A stretch of 64,000 nt of DNA from Syntrophomonas sp. Its GTDB lineage: Bacteria > Bacillota > Syntrophomonadia > Syntrophomonadales > Syntrophomonadaceae. Under the pieces are notes generated by a model. It did not search any database, was not told where the DNA came from, and saw nothing but the letters and a program-made list of their open reading frames with translations. The stretch is from assembly GCA_016841245.1 (NCBI GenBank), contig JAENZN010000002.1:72843-136842 (forward strand), given 5' to 3'. Below are positions 17,587 through 26,246 of this stretch, one piece after another. A program made the position numbers and the translations under genes. Position 1 is the first letter of the stretch; each line of letters opens with the position of its first letter.

Positions 17587-17599
17587 AATCAGAAAAAAT

Positions 17600-17624
17600 A
17601 AAAAACCCGAAAACCGGGTTTTTT
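17600..17624. terminator. Bidirectional intrinsic terminator between trmL and the ferredoxin gene
   Basis: AAAAAACCCG / CGGGTTTTTT stem around a five-base AAAAC loop. A-run on one side and T-run on the other let it serve trmL (plus) and the ferredoxin gene (minus), which converge here. Confidence 0.92.
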
Positions 17625-17655
17625 GAATTAGGATAATTGGCAGTAGTAGTAGTAA

Positions 17656-17835
<180 letters not shown>

Positions 17836-18093
17836 TTAAATTTCCTCCTTTGCTACAAATAAGCTAACTAGAATTATAATCAAGTAGATTTTCTTTGTCA
17901 ATTTACAGATTCATAAAATTTTTTGAAGATGAATAAAGCCGAAAAATAAGCCTTAGTTGCAGAATTTCTTTCATTAATAGATTACAGACTTTATGATACA
18001 AATCGATATATATAAAAAATAAAAAAATTGTTTGCCACAAACAATACTCTGGTATAGTATTTTATTGGTAAATGATAGAACAGGAGAGTCTAC

Positions 18094-18729
18094 ATGAGAT
18101 GTATAGTTCTTGCTAATGGTGAGTATGGAGATCTGAAGTTTTATGAAAATGTATTTAAGGGCTGTGATATCATATTGTGCGCTGATGGGGGGGCCAATTA
18201 TGCTCATCAATTAGGAGTTATACCTGACTGCATCATTGGTGACATGGATTCAATAAGTGAAAGTGTCAGAGAATTTTATAATTCCCAGCAGGTACGTTTT
18301 AGGAAATATCCACAGCGTAAAGATTTTACAGATATTCAATTAGCTTTGTCTATAGCCGAGGAGATGGGAGCACGGGAAATTATATTACTGGGGACTCAGG
18401 GGAAAAGATTTGATCACAGCCTCAGCAACCTATACTGCGGTATGGAATATGTTAAAAGAGGTATAAAGATTATGCATTACGGCCCAGAATGCACGGTTTA
18501 TCTAATATGCAGCAGTATGTCTCTGGAAGGCCGAACAGGAGATCTGGTTTCTGTATTGCCGTTGGGCGGAGAGGCTGCTGGGGTTTACCTGAAAGATTTT
18601 GAATATCCTCTGGATAACGTGGTCTTGGAGTGTGATAATCCTTATACGGTATCAAACGTACTGGCTGAAGATACTGCCCAGATACAGTTAGAAAAAGGGA
18701 CCCTGGCCATTTTTCATTATCATGGTTGA
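18094..18729 (+). CDS. thiN: Thiamine pyrophosphokinase
   Basis: 211 residues. It shows the TPK fold motifs ILCADGGANYAHQLGVIPDCIIGDMDS (metal and ATP site), KDFTDIQLAL (the conserved D-x-T-D) and GTQGKRFDHSLSN. It transfers pyrophosphate from ATP to thiamine, giving ThDP. CAGGAGAG lies 7 nt before the ATG. It is upstream of the cdaA locus but separated by about 90 nt. Confidence 0.93.
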   Translation: MRCIVLANGEYGDLKFYENVFKGCDIILCADGGANYAHQLGVIPDCIIGDMDSISESVREFYNSQQVRFRKYPQRKDFTDIQLALSIAEEMGAREIILLGTQGKRFDHSLSNLYCGMEYVKRGIKIMHYGPECTVYLICSSMSLEGRTGDLVSVLPLGGEAAGVYLKDFEYPLDNVVLECDNPYTVSNVLAEDTAQIQLEKGTLAIFHYHG

Positions 18730-18821
18730 ATACCAGCCTCATCACCATCCTGTTGGTTGCGATAACACCAAATTTGTTATACAGTTAGTTTTAAGTTTAT
18801 AAGAACTTGGAGGCCAGGGAT

Positions 18822-19670
18822 TTGGATTTAAGTTTACTGTCCGGTGTAATTGCCAGTCCATGGGATATAATTCGCACTTTAATCGATATAGCCATTGTCG
18901 CATATGTATTTTACCGTATTTTACGTCTAATAAGCGGAACCAGAGCCGAGCAGCTTCTTAAAGGACTGGTGCTCCTACTGGGCTTTTCTGTTATAATCAG
19001 CTACTTAAATCTGACTATGGTAAAGTGGCTGATGGAAAAACTGTGGATAATCTTTGCTATAACTCTCCCCATAGTATTTCAACCTGAACTCAGGAGACTT
19101 CTGGAACAGATTGGCAGAGGGAGCTTCTTTTCAACCCGCAAAATGGAAGCATCCCTTAATAATTCAGAGAGTATGATTCGCTCTATAAGTGATGCAGCTG
19201 CAGTCTTATCCCGGAATCACGTGGGAGCTTTAATAATTATCACCCGAGAAACCGGGATAGGCGAGTATATGGAAAGTGGAACCGATCTGGATGCTCTAGT
19301 ATCTGCAGCTTTGCTGATCAATATTTTCGTTCCTAATTCTCCGCTGCATGACGGAGCTGTGGTTATATCTAACCTTCGTATTGAAAAGGCAGCTTGTTTT
19401 TTGCCCCTGAGTGATAATCCGTACCTGGATTCAGAACTGGGGACCCGTCATCGGGCTGGAATTGGTATTACTGAGGTTTCTGATGCCCTGGCGGTAATAG
19501 TATCAGAGGAAACTGGCGCCATCTCGATCGCCAAAGAGGGTAAACTACAGCGTCACCTGGATGATCGGACTCTCAGAGATAATCTGACCGAGGAACTTGG
19601 CGCTGTAATAGACTGGCGAACCAACCTGAAGAGGAGGTGGTTCCGTGAACCAGACTCGGAGCAGAGATAA
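18822..19670 (+). CDS. cdaA: Diadenylate cyclase CdaA
   Basis: About 282 residues. Three N-terminal membrane segments (roughly 12-35, 40-58, 64-80) precede a DAC (DisA_N) domain with the catalytic motifs PLHDGAVVI and GTRHRAGIG. It condenses two ATP to c-di-AMP at the inner membrane face. TTG at 18822 is chosen because GGAGG (18809-18813) is 8 nt away; the alternative TTG at 18807 would include that site in the coding region. It overlaps cdaR by 26 nt, in the order cdaA-cdaR-(COG2509)-glmM conserved in many Firmicutes. Confidence 0.95.
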   Translation: MDLSLLSGVIASPWDIIRTLIDIAIVAYVFYRILRLISGTRAEQLLKGLVLLLGFSVIISYLNLTMVKWLMEKLWIIFAITLPIVFQPELRRLLEQIGRGSFFSTRKMEASLNNSESMIRSISDAAAVLSRNHVGALIIITRETGIGEYMESGTDLDALVSAALLINIFVPNSPLHDGAVVISNLRIEKAACFLPLSDNPYLDSELGTRHRAGIGITEVSDALAVIVSEETGAISIAKEGKLQRHLDDRTLRDNLTEELGAVIDWRTNLKRRWFREPDSEQR

Positions 19671-20586
19671 CAGCAGGAAAAAAAACGGGCTCAAGATAAT
19701 ATCGGTAATACTGGCCGTGCTGCTCTGGTTTTATGTGGTTAATGAAGGTTCCTATAAGGTGGGTCAGGACAATGTGGCAGTCGACCTGACCTACGATAAT
19801 ATCCAGGAAGGAATCCAGGTACAGGGGCCTGAGCAGGTTACCGTCAAACTATGGGGTGTTTTTCAGGAAACCGGAGAGATCCAAGCTTCTGTAGACCTGG
19901 AAGGAAAAGAACCCGGTGTTTATACTCTGCCGGTCAAACTTCATCCAGTTGCGGGAGTATTATTTACCAGTGTTGAGCCCAAAACAGTTGATGTTACCCT
20001 AAAGGAAATACAAGAGACTATTGTGCCGGTAAATTATAATATTATCGTCAACCCTCCGGCTGGATACCAGCTTATGGATATGCTAACCGAACCGGAGCGT
20101 TGTTTGATAAAAGGTAATCAGGAACAGGCTAAGCAGGTGACTTCAGTTGTCTGTCAGGTCGATTTATCGAACACCAAGTCGATCAATAGTTTTGAGCTTG
20201 AAGTGACAGCCTATGATAAGGATGGCAATCCAGTAGATGAAGGTTTGGAGATTATCCCGGCTGTGGTTAAGGTTATTGCCGTGGTAGATGAGCTCAAAGG
20301 ATATAAAGAAGTGCCAATTATTGTGGTGAGCGAGGGTGAGCCTGCGACAGGTTACCAGCTTAAGAATATTGGACTCGATACTAGCATGGTTAATATTGTC
20401 GGAAACAATCTTGCAGTTGAGGCTGTAAAAGAAATCAATACCAGTATAATTGATATAAGTGAGGCCGACCAATCCTACTCGCTGAAGATAGACCTCCAGG
20501 CGCCGGAGGGAATTAAATTGTATCCAGCACAAGTTATGGCTGATATTGAGATAGAGAAAATTGTTGAAGACGAGGAAGAACAATGA
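19645..20586 (+). CDS. cdaR: CdaR, YbbR-domain regulator of CdaA
   Basis: 313 residues starting with GTG. One membrane anchor lies at about residues 15-32 (KIISVILAVLLWFYVV), followed by about three YbbR repeats, each with a pattern like VTVKLWG...I.A.VDL. The repeats sit outside the membrane. Known CdaR binds CdaA and modulates c-di-AMP synthesis. Overlaps on both sides (26 nt with cdaA, 4 nt with the next gene) show tight coupling. Confidence 0.93.
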   Translation: MNQTRSRDNSRKKNGLKIISVILAVLLWFYVVNEGSYKVGQDNVAVDLTYDNIQEGIQVQGPEQVTVKLWGVFQETGEIQASVDLEGKEPGVYTLPVKLHPVAGVLFTSVEPKTVDVTLKEIQETIVPVNYNIIVNPPAGYQLMDMLTEPERCLIKGNQEQAKQVTSVVCQVDLSNTKSINSFELEVTAYDKDGNPVDEGLEIIPAVVKVIAVVDELKGYKEVPIIVVSEGEPATGYQLKNIGLDTSMVNIVGNNLAVEAVKEINTSIIDISEADQSYSLKIDLQAPEGIKLYPAQVMADIEIEKIVEDEEEQ

Positions 20587-22232
20587 GTATAAGAATTCGG
20601 GGTTTGCGTCTGCCTTTGGATTATACTGAAACCGATCTGCTGCAAGAAGCAGCCGCCAGACTCAAGATCCAGCCAGAGAAAATTATAGAATGTCAGCTGG
20701 TTAAAAGATCAGTGGATGCCAGGCGTAATAAAGTCCACTTTACCTGTACGGTAGGTATTACTGTGGAAGATGAAGGGCAGTTGGATAAACAACTCTGGGC
20801 TTCCCCGGAAATAACAAAAAATAATAAAATAACGCCCTATCAGCACTTCCCAGGGCATAAACGCCTGTCTTATTCTCCGCTCATTATTGGCGCGGGGCCG
20901 GCAGGACTTTTTTGTGGTTTATATCTGGCCCAACATGGTTACCAGCCTATAATAATTGAACAGGGTCAACATATGGAGAAGAGGATAGAAACGGTAGAGA
21001 AATTCTGGCAGAAAGGGATCTTAAACCCTTATTGCAATACCCAGTTTGGAGAAGGGGGTGCAGGGACCTTTTCAGATGGCAAATTAACCACCCGGATAGG
21101 GGACGAAAGAATCTCTTATGTACTGGATACTTTTATTAAACATGGGGCTGATGAGGAGATAAAATATGTAAAAAAACCCCATGTAGGTACCGACTCCATA
21201 CGTAAAATCATTAGAAATATACGGCAGGAAATACTGGATCTGGGTGGAGAATTATATTTCGATAGCAGAATGACAGATATAAATGTTAACCAGAGGTTTA
21301 TAAAAAGCATAATAATAAATAACAGCTCAGAAATACCCTGTGGGGTACTTGTCTTGGCAGTGGGCAACAGTGCCCGGGAGGTATATAAGCTTTTGCATGC
21401 TAAAGATATAGACCTGGTTCCGAAAGCGTTTGCCATGGGAGTCAGGGTGGAACATCCCCAGGTCCTGATCGACCGGATTCAGTATGGAGATTATGCAGGT
21501 CATCCGCGTCTGGGTGCGGCAGACTATCATCTGACCTACCAGGATCGTCTGAGCGGTCGGGCCGTTTATACTTTTTGTATGTGCCCGGGCGGAAGTGTAA
21601 TAGCTGCCGCTTCCGAACCCGGTGGAGTAGTTACTAACGGTATGAGTTACCAGGCACGGGATAGCGGGATTGCCAACTCTGCTTTAGTAGTAACAGTGAA
21701 ACCTGCTGATTGGAACGAAGCGGTGTTGGGTGGTATAGTGCTGCAGGATAGACTGGAAAAAAGGGCTTTCGAAATAGGAGGCCGGGATTATAAAGCCCCT
21801 GCTCAGCGTTTAATAGACTTTATGGCGAAAAGAGGCAGTCAGGATCTGCACAACACCTGCACTACTTATCAGCCTGGTGTTGAACCAGCTGATCTCTGGG
21901 AGGTCCTGCCTTCCGAAATAGGAGCAGTACTCTGGAGGGGGATAAAATACTGGGAAAACAAGATGCCTGGATTCCTTGATTCTAAAGCAGTATTAACCGG
22001 GGTAGAGACCCGTACCTCAACCCCGGTAAGGATTAGCAGAAATGAAAAGGGATGTTCTTTGAGTATGGATAATCTTTACCCCTGTGGAGAAGGAGCAGGT
22101 TACGCGGGGGGCATAATGAGTTCTGCCGTAGATGGACTTAAAACTGCAGAACAGATCATTAATAATTACATGATACCTCAGGAAAAGGTAGAGTTATGTG
22201 ATGACCAGGCACTCAATATCAGAAAAATATAG
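20583..22232 (+). CDS. FAD-dependent dehydrogenase, COG2509 type
   Basis: 549 residues. After an N-terminal domain of about 95 residues, a Rossmann motif PLIIGAGPAGLFCGLYLAQHG binds FAD; later come GEGGAGTFSDGKLTTR and the C-terminal FAD contact CGEGAGYAGGIMSSAVDGLK. Proteins of this group are uncharacterised and often lie near glmM in Clostridia. It shares four bases with cdaR, so it is expressed with c-di-AMP and amino-sugar genes, but no link in function is known. Confidence 0.87.
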   Translation: MSIRIRGLRLPLDYTETDLLQEAAARLKIQPEKIIECQLVKRSVDARRNKVHFTCTVGITVEDEGQLDKQLWASPEITKNNKITPYQHFPGHKRLSYSPLIIGAGPAGLFCGLYLAQHGYQPIIIEQGQHMEKRIETVEKFWQKGILNPYCNTQFGEGGAGTFSDGKLTTRIGDERISYVLDTFIKHGADEEIKYVKKPHVGTDSIRKIIRNIRQEILDLGGELYFDSRMTDINVNQRFIKSIIINNSSEIPCGVLVLAVGNSAREVYKLLHAKDIDLVPKAFAMGVRVEHPQVLIDRIQYGDYAGHPRLGAADYHLTYQDRLSGRAVYTFCMCPGGSVIAAASEPGGVVTNGMSYQARDSGIANSALVVTVKPADWNEAVLGGIVLQDRLEKRAFEIGGRDYKAPAQRLIDFMAKRGSQDLHNTCTTYQPGVEPADLWEVLPSEIGAVLWRGIKYWENKMPGFLDSKAVLTGVETRTSTPVRISRNEKGCSLSMDNLYPCGEGAGYAGGIMSSAVDGLKTAEQIINNYMIPQEKVELCDDQALNIRKI

Positions 22233-22256
22233 TGTGAAAAACAGGGGGTTAATATA

Positions 22257-23630
22257 GTGGCTAAACTATTTGGTACTGATGGAGTTAGAGGAATAGCTAA
22301 TGCTGATCTTAATGCGGAACTAGCTTTTCGGTTGGGAATGGCAGGCAGTTATGTGCTGGCAAAACATAACACCCGGAATCGACCACGCATTCTGGTCGGC
22401 AAGGATACGCGTATTTCCGGCGATATGCTGGAGGCGGCCCTGATTGCAGGCATATGCTCTACTGGTGCTGATGCCCTTATTGCTGGAATTATTCCCACTC
22501 CTGCGGTGGCTTTCTTGACCCTGAAATATGAAGCATCATGTGGTATAGTTATATCGGCTTCGCATAACCCGGTAGAAGATAATGGAATAAAGTTCTTTGG
22601 CGCTAATGGCTATAAATTACCTGATGATATAGAAGAAGAGATTGAAGAAGTGATGAATAACCAGGCTTACCAGGGTGTTCTCCCGGTGGGAGGAGATGTA
22701 GGCAGAGTCTACAACCTGGAAGACGGTCTAAAAAACTATGTCAATCATGTCAGTAATTGTTATACCCTGGACCAGGATTTAAGGAATATGATCATGGTAG
22801 TAGACTGCGCCAACGGGGCCGCGTATACGGCTGGGCCTATGATGTGGGAAAAGCTGGGAGCCAGAATCACGACTATTGGCAATAAACCCAATGGGCTTAA
22901 TATTAATGATCGCTGCGGATCAACTTACATTGATAACTTAAAAAGAGCAGTACTGGAGAACAAAGCGGATATCGGTATTGCCTATGATGGAGATGCAGAT
23001 CGCTGTATAGCGGTTGACGAATATGGCCGAGAGATTGACGGTGACCACATTATGTGTATCACAGCGCTGGATATGCAGAGAAGAGGCCTTTTACAACCCT
23101 CCCAGGTAGTAGCTACAGTTATGAGCAACATAGGTCTGAACATTGCTTTGCGGAGGGAAAATATATCTGTCAGCAGCTGCAAAGTAGGAGATCGTTATGT
23201 ACTTGAGAAAATGATGCAAAACGGTGCCATATTAGGTGGAGAACAATCCGGTCACATAATTTTTAAACAGCATGCTACTTCGGGAGATGGCTTATTAACG
23301 TCTCTGAAGCTGGTGGAGGTAATGCAGCGAACCGGTCTTCCCCTTTCCCGGCTGGCGGCAGAAATGGAACAGCAGCCCCAGATCCTGGTTAATGTGAAGC
23401 TGGAAAAGAAAGAACAGGTAATGGCACATGAATTGGTAGTGGAAGCAATTAATAATGCAGAAGAGAAGCTGGGTGAATGGGGAAAACTGGTGGTAAGACC
23501 ATCAGGAACCGAGCCGCTGGTCCGTATAATGGCCCAGGGTCCGGATGAATACCTGCTCAGGGAGGTGATTAATAGTGTAAAAGAAAAAGTAGAACAAGTG
23601 ACTGGAAAGTATTCCGGAACACATGTATAG
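22257..23630 (+). CDS. glmM: Phosphoglucosamine mutase
   Basis: 457 residues with a GTG start. The active serine is in GIVISASHNPVEDNGIKF, the metal loop is YDGDADRC and the sugar loop GEQSGH; the phosphate loop RPSGTEPLVRIM is near the C-terminus. It turns glucosamine-6-phosphate into glucosamine-1-phosphate for UDP-GlcNAc. Its stop codon TAG (23628-23630) overlaps the 5' end of the glmS ribozyme: the predicted cut lies between the second and third base of the stop codon. So ribozyme action on a glmM-glmS transcript would trim glmM mRNA inside its stop codon. Confidence 0.96.
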   Translation: MAKLFGTDGVRGIANADLNAELAFRLGMAGSYVLAKHNTRNRPRILVGKDTRISGDMLEAALIAGICSTGADALIAGIIPTPAVAFLTLKYEASCGIVISASHNPVEDNGIKFFGANGYKLPDDIEEEIEEVMNNQAYQGVLPVGGDVGRVYNLEDGLKNYVNHVSNCYTLDQDLRNMIMVVDCANGAAYTAGPMMWEKLGARITTIGNKPNGLNINDRCGSTYIDNLKRAVLENKADIGIAYDGDADRCIAVDEYGREIDGDHIMCITALDMQRRGLLQPSQVVATVMSNIGLNIALRRENISVSSCKVGDRYVLEKMMQNGAILGGEQSGHIIFKQHATSGDGLLTSLKLVEVMQRTGLPLSRLAAEMEQQPQILVNVKLEKKEQVMAHELVVEAINNAEEKLGEWGKLVVRPSGTEPLVRIMAQGPDEYLLREVINSVKEKVEQVTGKYSGTHV

Positions 23631-23892
23631 CGCCTGACCCGGTACTTAAATAGACTTGGACCCGGGGACTGCCCTTGCCGGTAAGCAGCGGTTGTCCGGT
23701 AGTAATTTTATCCCAGCTTGTAGATATGGTGACAGTTCATCTGTTCCAATACTATAAGTGACATATTGCAAAGAGTTCCGGGTGACGAGGAGAGGGTTAA
23801 TCGAAATATTCGGCGGGTACCCTCCGGTGAACCACCATCGTTAGGCTGACTACAAAACCGGATAGAAATATCTGGTACAAAAAGTAAGCCAA
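23629..23892 (+). ncRNA. glmS ribozyme/riboswitch with enlarged P1 loop
   Basis: The 5' end AGCGCC (23629-23634) matches the cleavage site, cut expected between A23629 and G23630. The core GACGAGGAGAGGGTTAATCG (from 23785) followed by AATATTCGGCGGGTACCCTCC is the diagnostic catalytic core. CATCGTTAGG and a 3' domain (GGCTGACT ... AGTAAGCC, ending near 23891) follow. P1 is ACCCGG (23637-23642) with CCGGGT (23778-23783), closing a loop of about 135 nt, far larger than in the well-studied ribozymes. It senses glucosamine-6-phosphate and lowers glmS mRNA. Confidence 0.92.
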
Positions 23893-23904
23893 GTGGAATG
23901 CAAT

Positions 23905-23978
23905 GGTGGACATGGGGACGGTTCTCTTGTCCATAACAATATAAGAAAGTGGACAAGAGAACCGTCCCCATGTCCACC
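23905..23978. repeat. Perfect palindromic GGGGAC-type element, copy 3, in the glmS leader
   Basis: Arms 23905-23933 and 23950-23978 (29 nt) are exact inverted repeats around a 16-nt loop and contain ATGGGGACGGTTCTCTTG. It lies between the ribozyme and the glmS ribosome binding site (TGGAGG, about 23992), so any glmS mRNA left after cleavage starts with the ribozyme and carries this very stable hairpin about 15 nt before the ribosome site. Confidence 0.9.
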
Positions 23979-24004
23979 CTGTGATAAAAACTGGAGGTTT
24001 TTTT

Positions 24005-25831
24005 ATGTGTGGAATAATGGGTTATACCGGAAGAGGTAATGCGGTTCCGGTGATAATAGATGGCCTGGCGAAACTGGAATATCGCGGATATGATTCGGCT
24101 GGCATAGCCATGTACAATGATGGGAAAATTGAGGTGTGTAAAAAGCAGGGCCGATTAGCGGATATGGTCCAAGAACTTGGTTCAGGTCACTGCTGTAATC
24201 TGGGTATCGGTCATACCCGCTGGGCGACCCATGGCGTCCCCAGTGATTCTAATGCTCATCCCCATTGTGATTGTACCGGCAAAATTGCCCTGGTTCACAA
24301 TGGAATCATAGAAAACTATGCTCAGTTGAGGAAAGAATTGATTATTGAGGGCCATGATTTTGTGTCCGAGACCGATACTGAAGTTATGGCTCACCTGATA
24401 GAAAAATATTATACCGGTTCTCTGGAAGAGGCAGTTCGCAAAGCACTTGCCTTTGTACGTGGTTCCTTTGCTATAGTAGTAATCTGCAGTGATGAACCGG
24501 ACAAAATTGTAACGGCCAAGAAAGCCAGCCCTCTTATAATTGGATTAGGGCAGGGGGAGAATTATGTAGCTTCAGATATTCCGGCAGTACTTGGACTTAC
24601 GTCTAATGTTTATATCATCGAAGAAAATGAATTTGCAGTAATAACCCCGGATACAGTTGTTATAACAGATTTTGAGGGCCAGCCGATTGACAAAAAGGTA
24701 TTCGAGGTTACCTGGGATGCAGTATCAGCTGAAAAGGAAGGATACGAGCATTTTATGCTCAAAGAAATAAATGAGCAGCCTCGTGCTATCCGAGATAGCC
24801 TGGCTGGCAAAATGGGTCACCGGATAGTAGATCTAAGTGCCCTGGAAATGGATGAAACCTTAAAAAATGTGAGTAAGATATTTATAGTGGCCTGTGGAAC
24901 AGCTTATCATGCAGGACTGGTAGGGAGATTGGCCATTGAAAAGTTAGCCCGGGTGCCGGTGGAAACCGATATTGCTTCTGAGTTCAGATACCGGGAGGTT
25001 TTGTGGAGTCCAGACGATCTAATGATAGTCATCAGCCAGTCCGGTGAAACAGCAGACACCCTGGAGGCTTTACGAAAAGCCAGGCGACAGGGGGTAAAAG
25101 TACTGGCGGTCACCAATGTGGTAGGAAGTTCAGTAGCCCGGGAAGCGGATAAGGTGATTTATACCCATGCTGGGCCAGAAATAGCGGTGGCCTCTACTAA
25201 GGCTTATATTACCCAGCTGGCTATTATGTACCTCATAGCTATGTATCTGGGCAAGATCAAGGGGAATTGTACCGAGGAAGAAATACAGGAGTTGGGCTCA
25301 CAATTGTATGGCATCGATGTGCTGGTGCAAAAGATATTGGATCGGGAAAAAGAAAGCGGGAAAATAAAACAGCTGGCCGAAAAATACAAAGAAGTACAGA
25401 GCACCTTTTTCCTGGGGCGGGGCCTGGATTATGCAGTAGCCATGGAAGGAGCCTTAAAACTAAAAGAAATCTCCTATGTCCATGCTGAGGCTTATGCTGC
25501 AGGTGAGCTGAAACACGGACCCCTGGCCTTGATACACGATGGGGTGCCGGTCCTGGCGTTGATTACCCAGGATGAGCTGGTGGAGAAATCCATGTCCAAT
25601 ATCAAAGAAGTAAAAGCTCGTGGTGCGGTAGTAGTGGCGGTATGTAAAGAAAGCTTGCAGGAAGCATGTCAGGAATGTGATGATCAAATTCTCTTACCAG
25701 ATATAAATTCGGTCCTGACGCCTATCGTATCGGTAGTACCCTTACAGCTATTTTCTTACTATATGGCCATCTTCCGGGGAGCAGATGTTGATAAACCCAG
25801 GAACCTGGCTAAAAGTGTGACGGTAGAATAA
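24005..25831 (+). CDS. glmS: Glutamine--fructose-6-phosphate aminotransferase
   Basis: 608 residues. The start is the ATG at 24005, because the mature enzyme needs Cys right after Met (MCGIMGY). The N-terminal glutaminase domain has HTRWATHG and HNGIIENY; the C-terminal half has two SIS domains (FIVACGTAYHAG, VISQSGETADTLEAL, KEISYVHAEAYAAGELKHGP) and ends KSVTVE. It makes glucosamine-6-phosphate from fructose-6-phosphate and glutamine. Expression is controlled by the ribozyme just upstream. A terminator follows. Confidence 0.97.
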   Translation: MCGIMGYTGRGNAVPVIIDGLAKLEYRGYDSAGIAMYNDGKIEVCKKQGRLADMVQELGSGHCCNLGIGHTRWATHGVPSDSNAHPHCDCTGKIALVHNGIIENYAQLRKELIIEGHDFVSETDTEVMAHLIEKYYTGSLEEAVRKALAFVRGSFAIVVICSDEPDKIVTAKKASPLIIGLGQGENYVASDIPAVLGLTSNVYIIEENEFAVITPDTVVITDFEGQPIDKKVFEVTWDAVSAEKEGYEHFMLKEINEQPRAIRDSLAGKMGHRIVDLSALEMDETLKNVSKIFIVACGTAYHAGLVGRLAIEKLARVPVETDIASEFRYREVLWSPDDLMIVISQSGETADTLEALRKARRQGVKVLAVTNVVGSSVAREADKVIYTHAGPEIAVASTKAYITQLAIMYLIAMYLGKIKGNCTEEEIQELGSQLYGIDVLVQKILDREKESGKIKQLAEKYKEVQSTFFLGRGLDYAVAMEGALKLKEISYVHAEAYAAGELKHGPLALIHDGVPVLALITQDELVEKSMSNIKEVKARGAVVVAVCKESLQEACQECDDQILLPDINSVLTPIVSVVPLQLFSYYMAIFRGADVDKPRNLAKSVTVE

Positions 25832-25902
25832 ATACTAAAGTGGTTCGATATATAGAATAGTATTTCAATCAATAAAATGTTTAACGTTAAGAAATTACAA
25901 AT

Positions 25903-25939
25903 ACCACCTTATATTTGAGTATAGTATAAGGTGGTTTTT
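25903..25939 (+). terminator. Intrinsic terminator after glmS
   Basis: ACCACCTTATA (25903-25913) pairs perfectly with TATAAGGTGGT (25925-25935), followed by TTTTT. It ends the cdaA-glmS region. Confidence 0.92.
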
Positions 25940-26246
25940 ATTATTACCTGGTTATTATGCAATCGGCGTTTTCTTTTCTTCCACTATCACCATTTTAAAC
26001 TACCCATGAAATGAGATCCAAACCAGCCTGCCATAGAATCATAATTTTTACGGGATATTTACCTCGAATTTACTCTGTGCTGATAGATAATATGCATTTA
26101 TGTTTTATTATTAAATTAAATTCCATGGAAATAAATTATGACGGAGTAAAATTCATTCGCATTCCTTAAGGAACCCCAATAGTCCAGAAACTCGTATACT
26201 GATGATTTACTACAAAAACATATTGGAATAGAAAGGAGCAAGACAG
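25940..26246. promoter_or_regulatory. AT-rich leader of the Ugp-like operon; candidate operator TTCCATGGAA
   Basis: No gene is seen here. A 10-bp palindrome TTCCATGGAA lies at 26121-26130 inside an AT-rich stretch and could be a binding site for the RpiR-type regulator encoded downstream; this is a guess from shape and position. No good -35/-10 pair stands out. AAAGGAGC at about 26231 is the ribosome site for the next gene. Confidence 0.3.
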
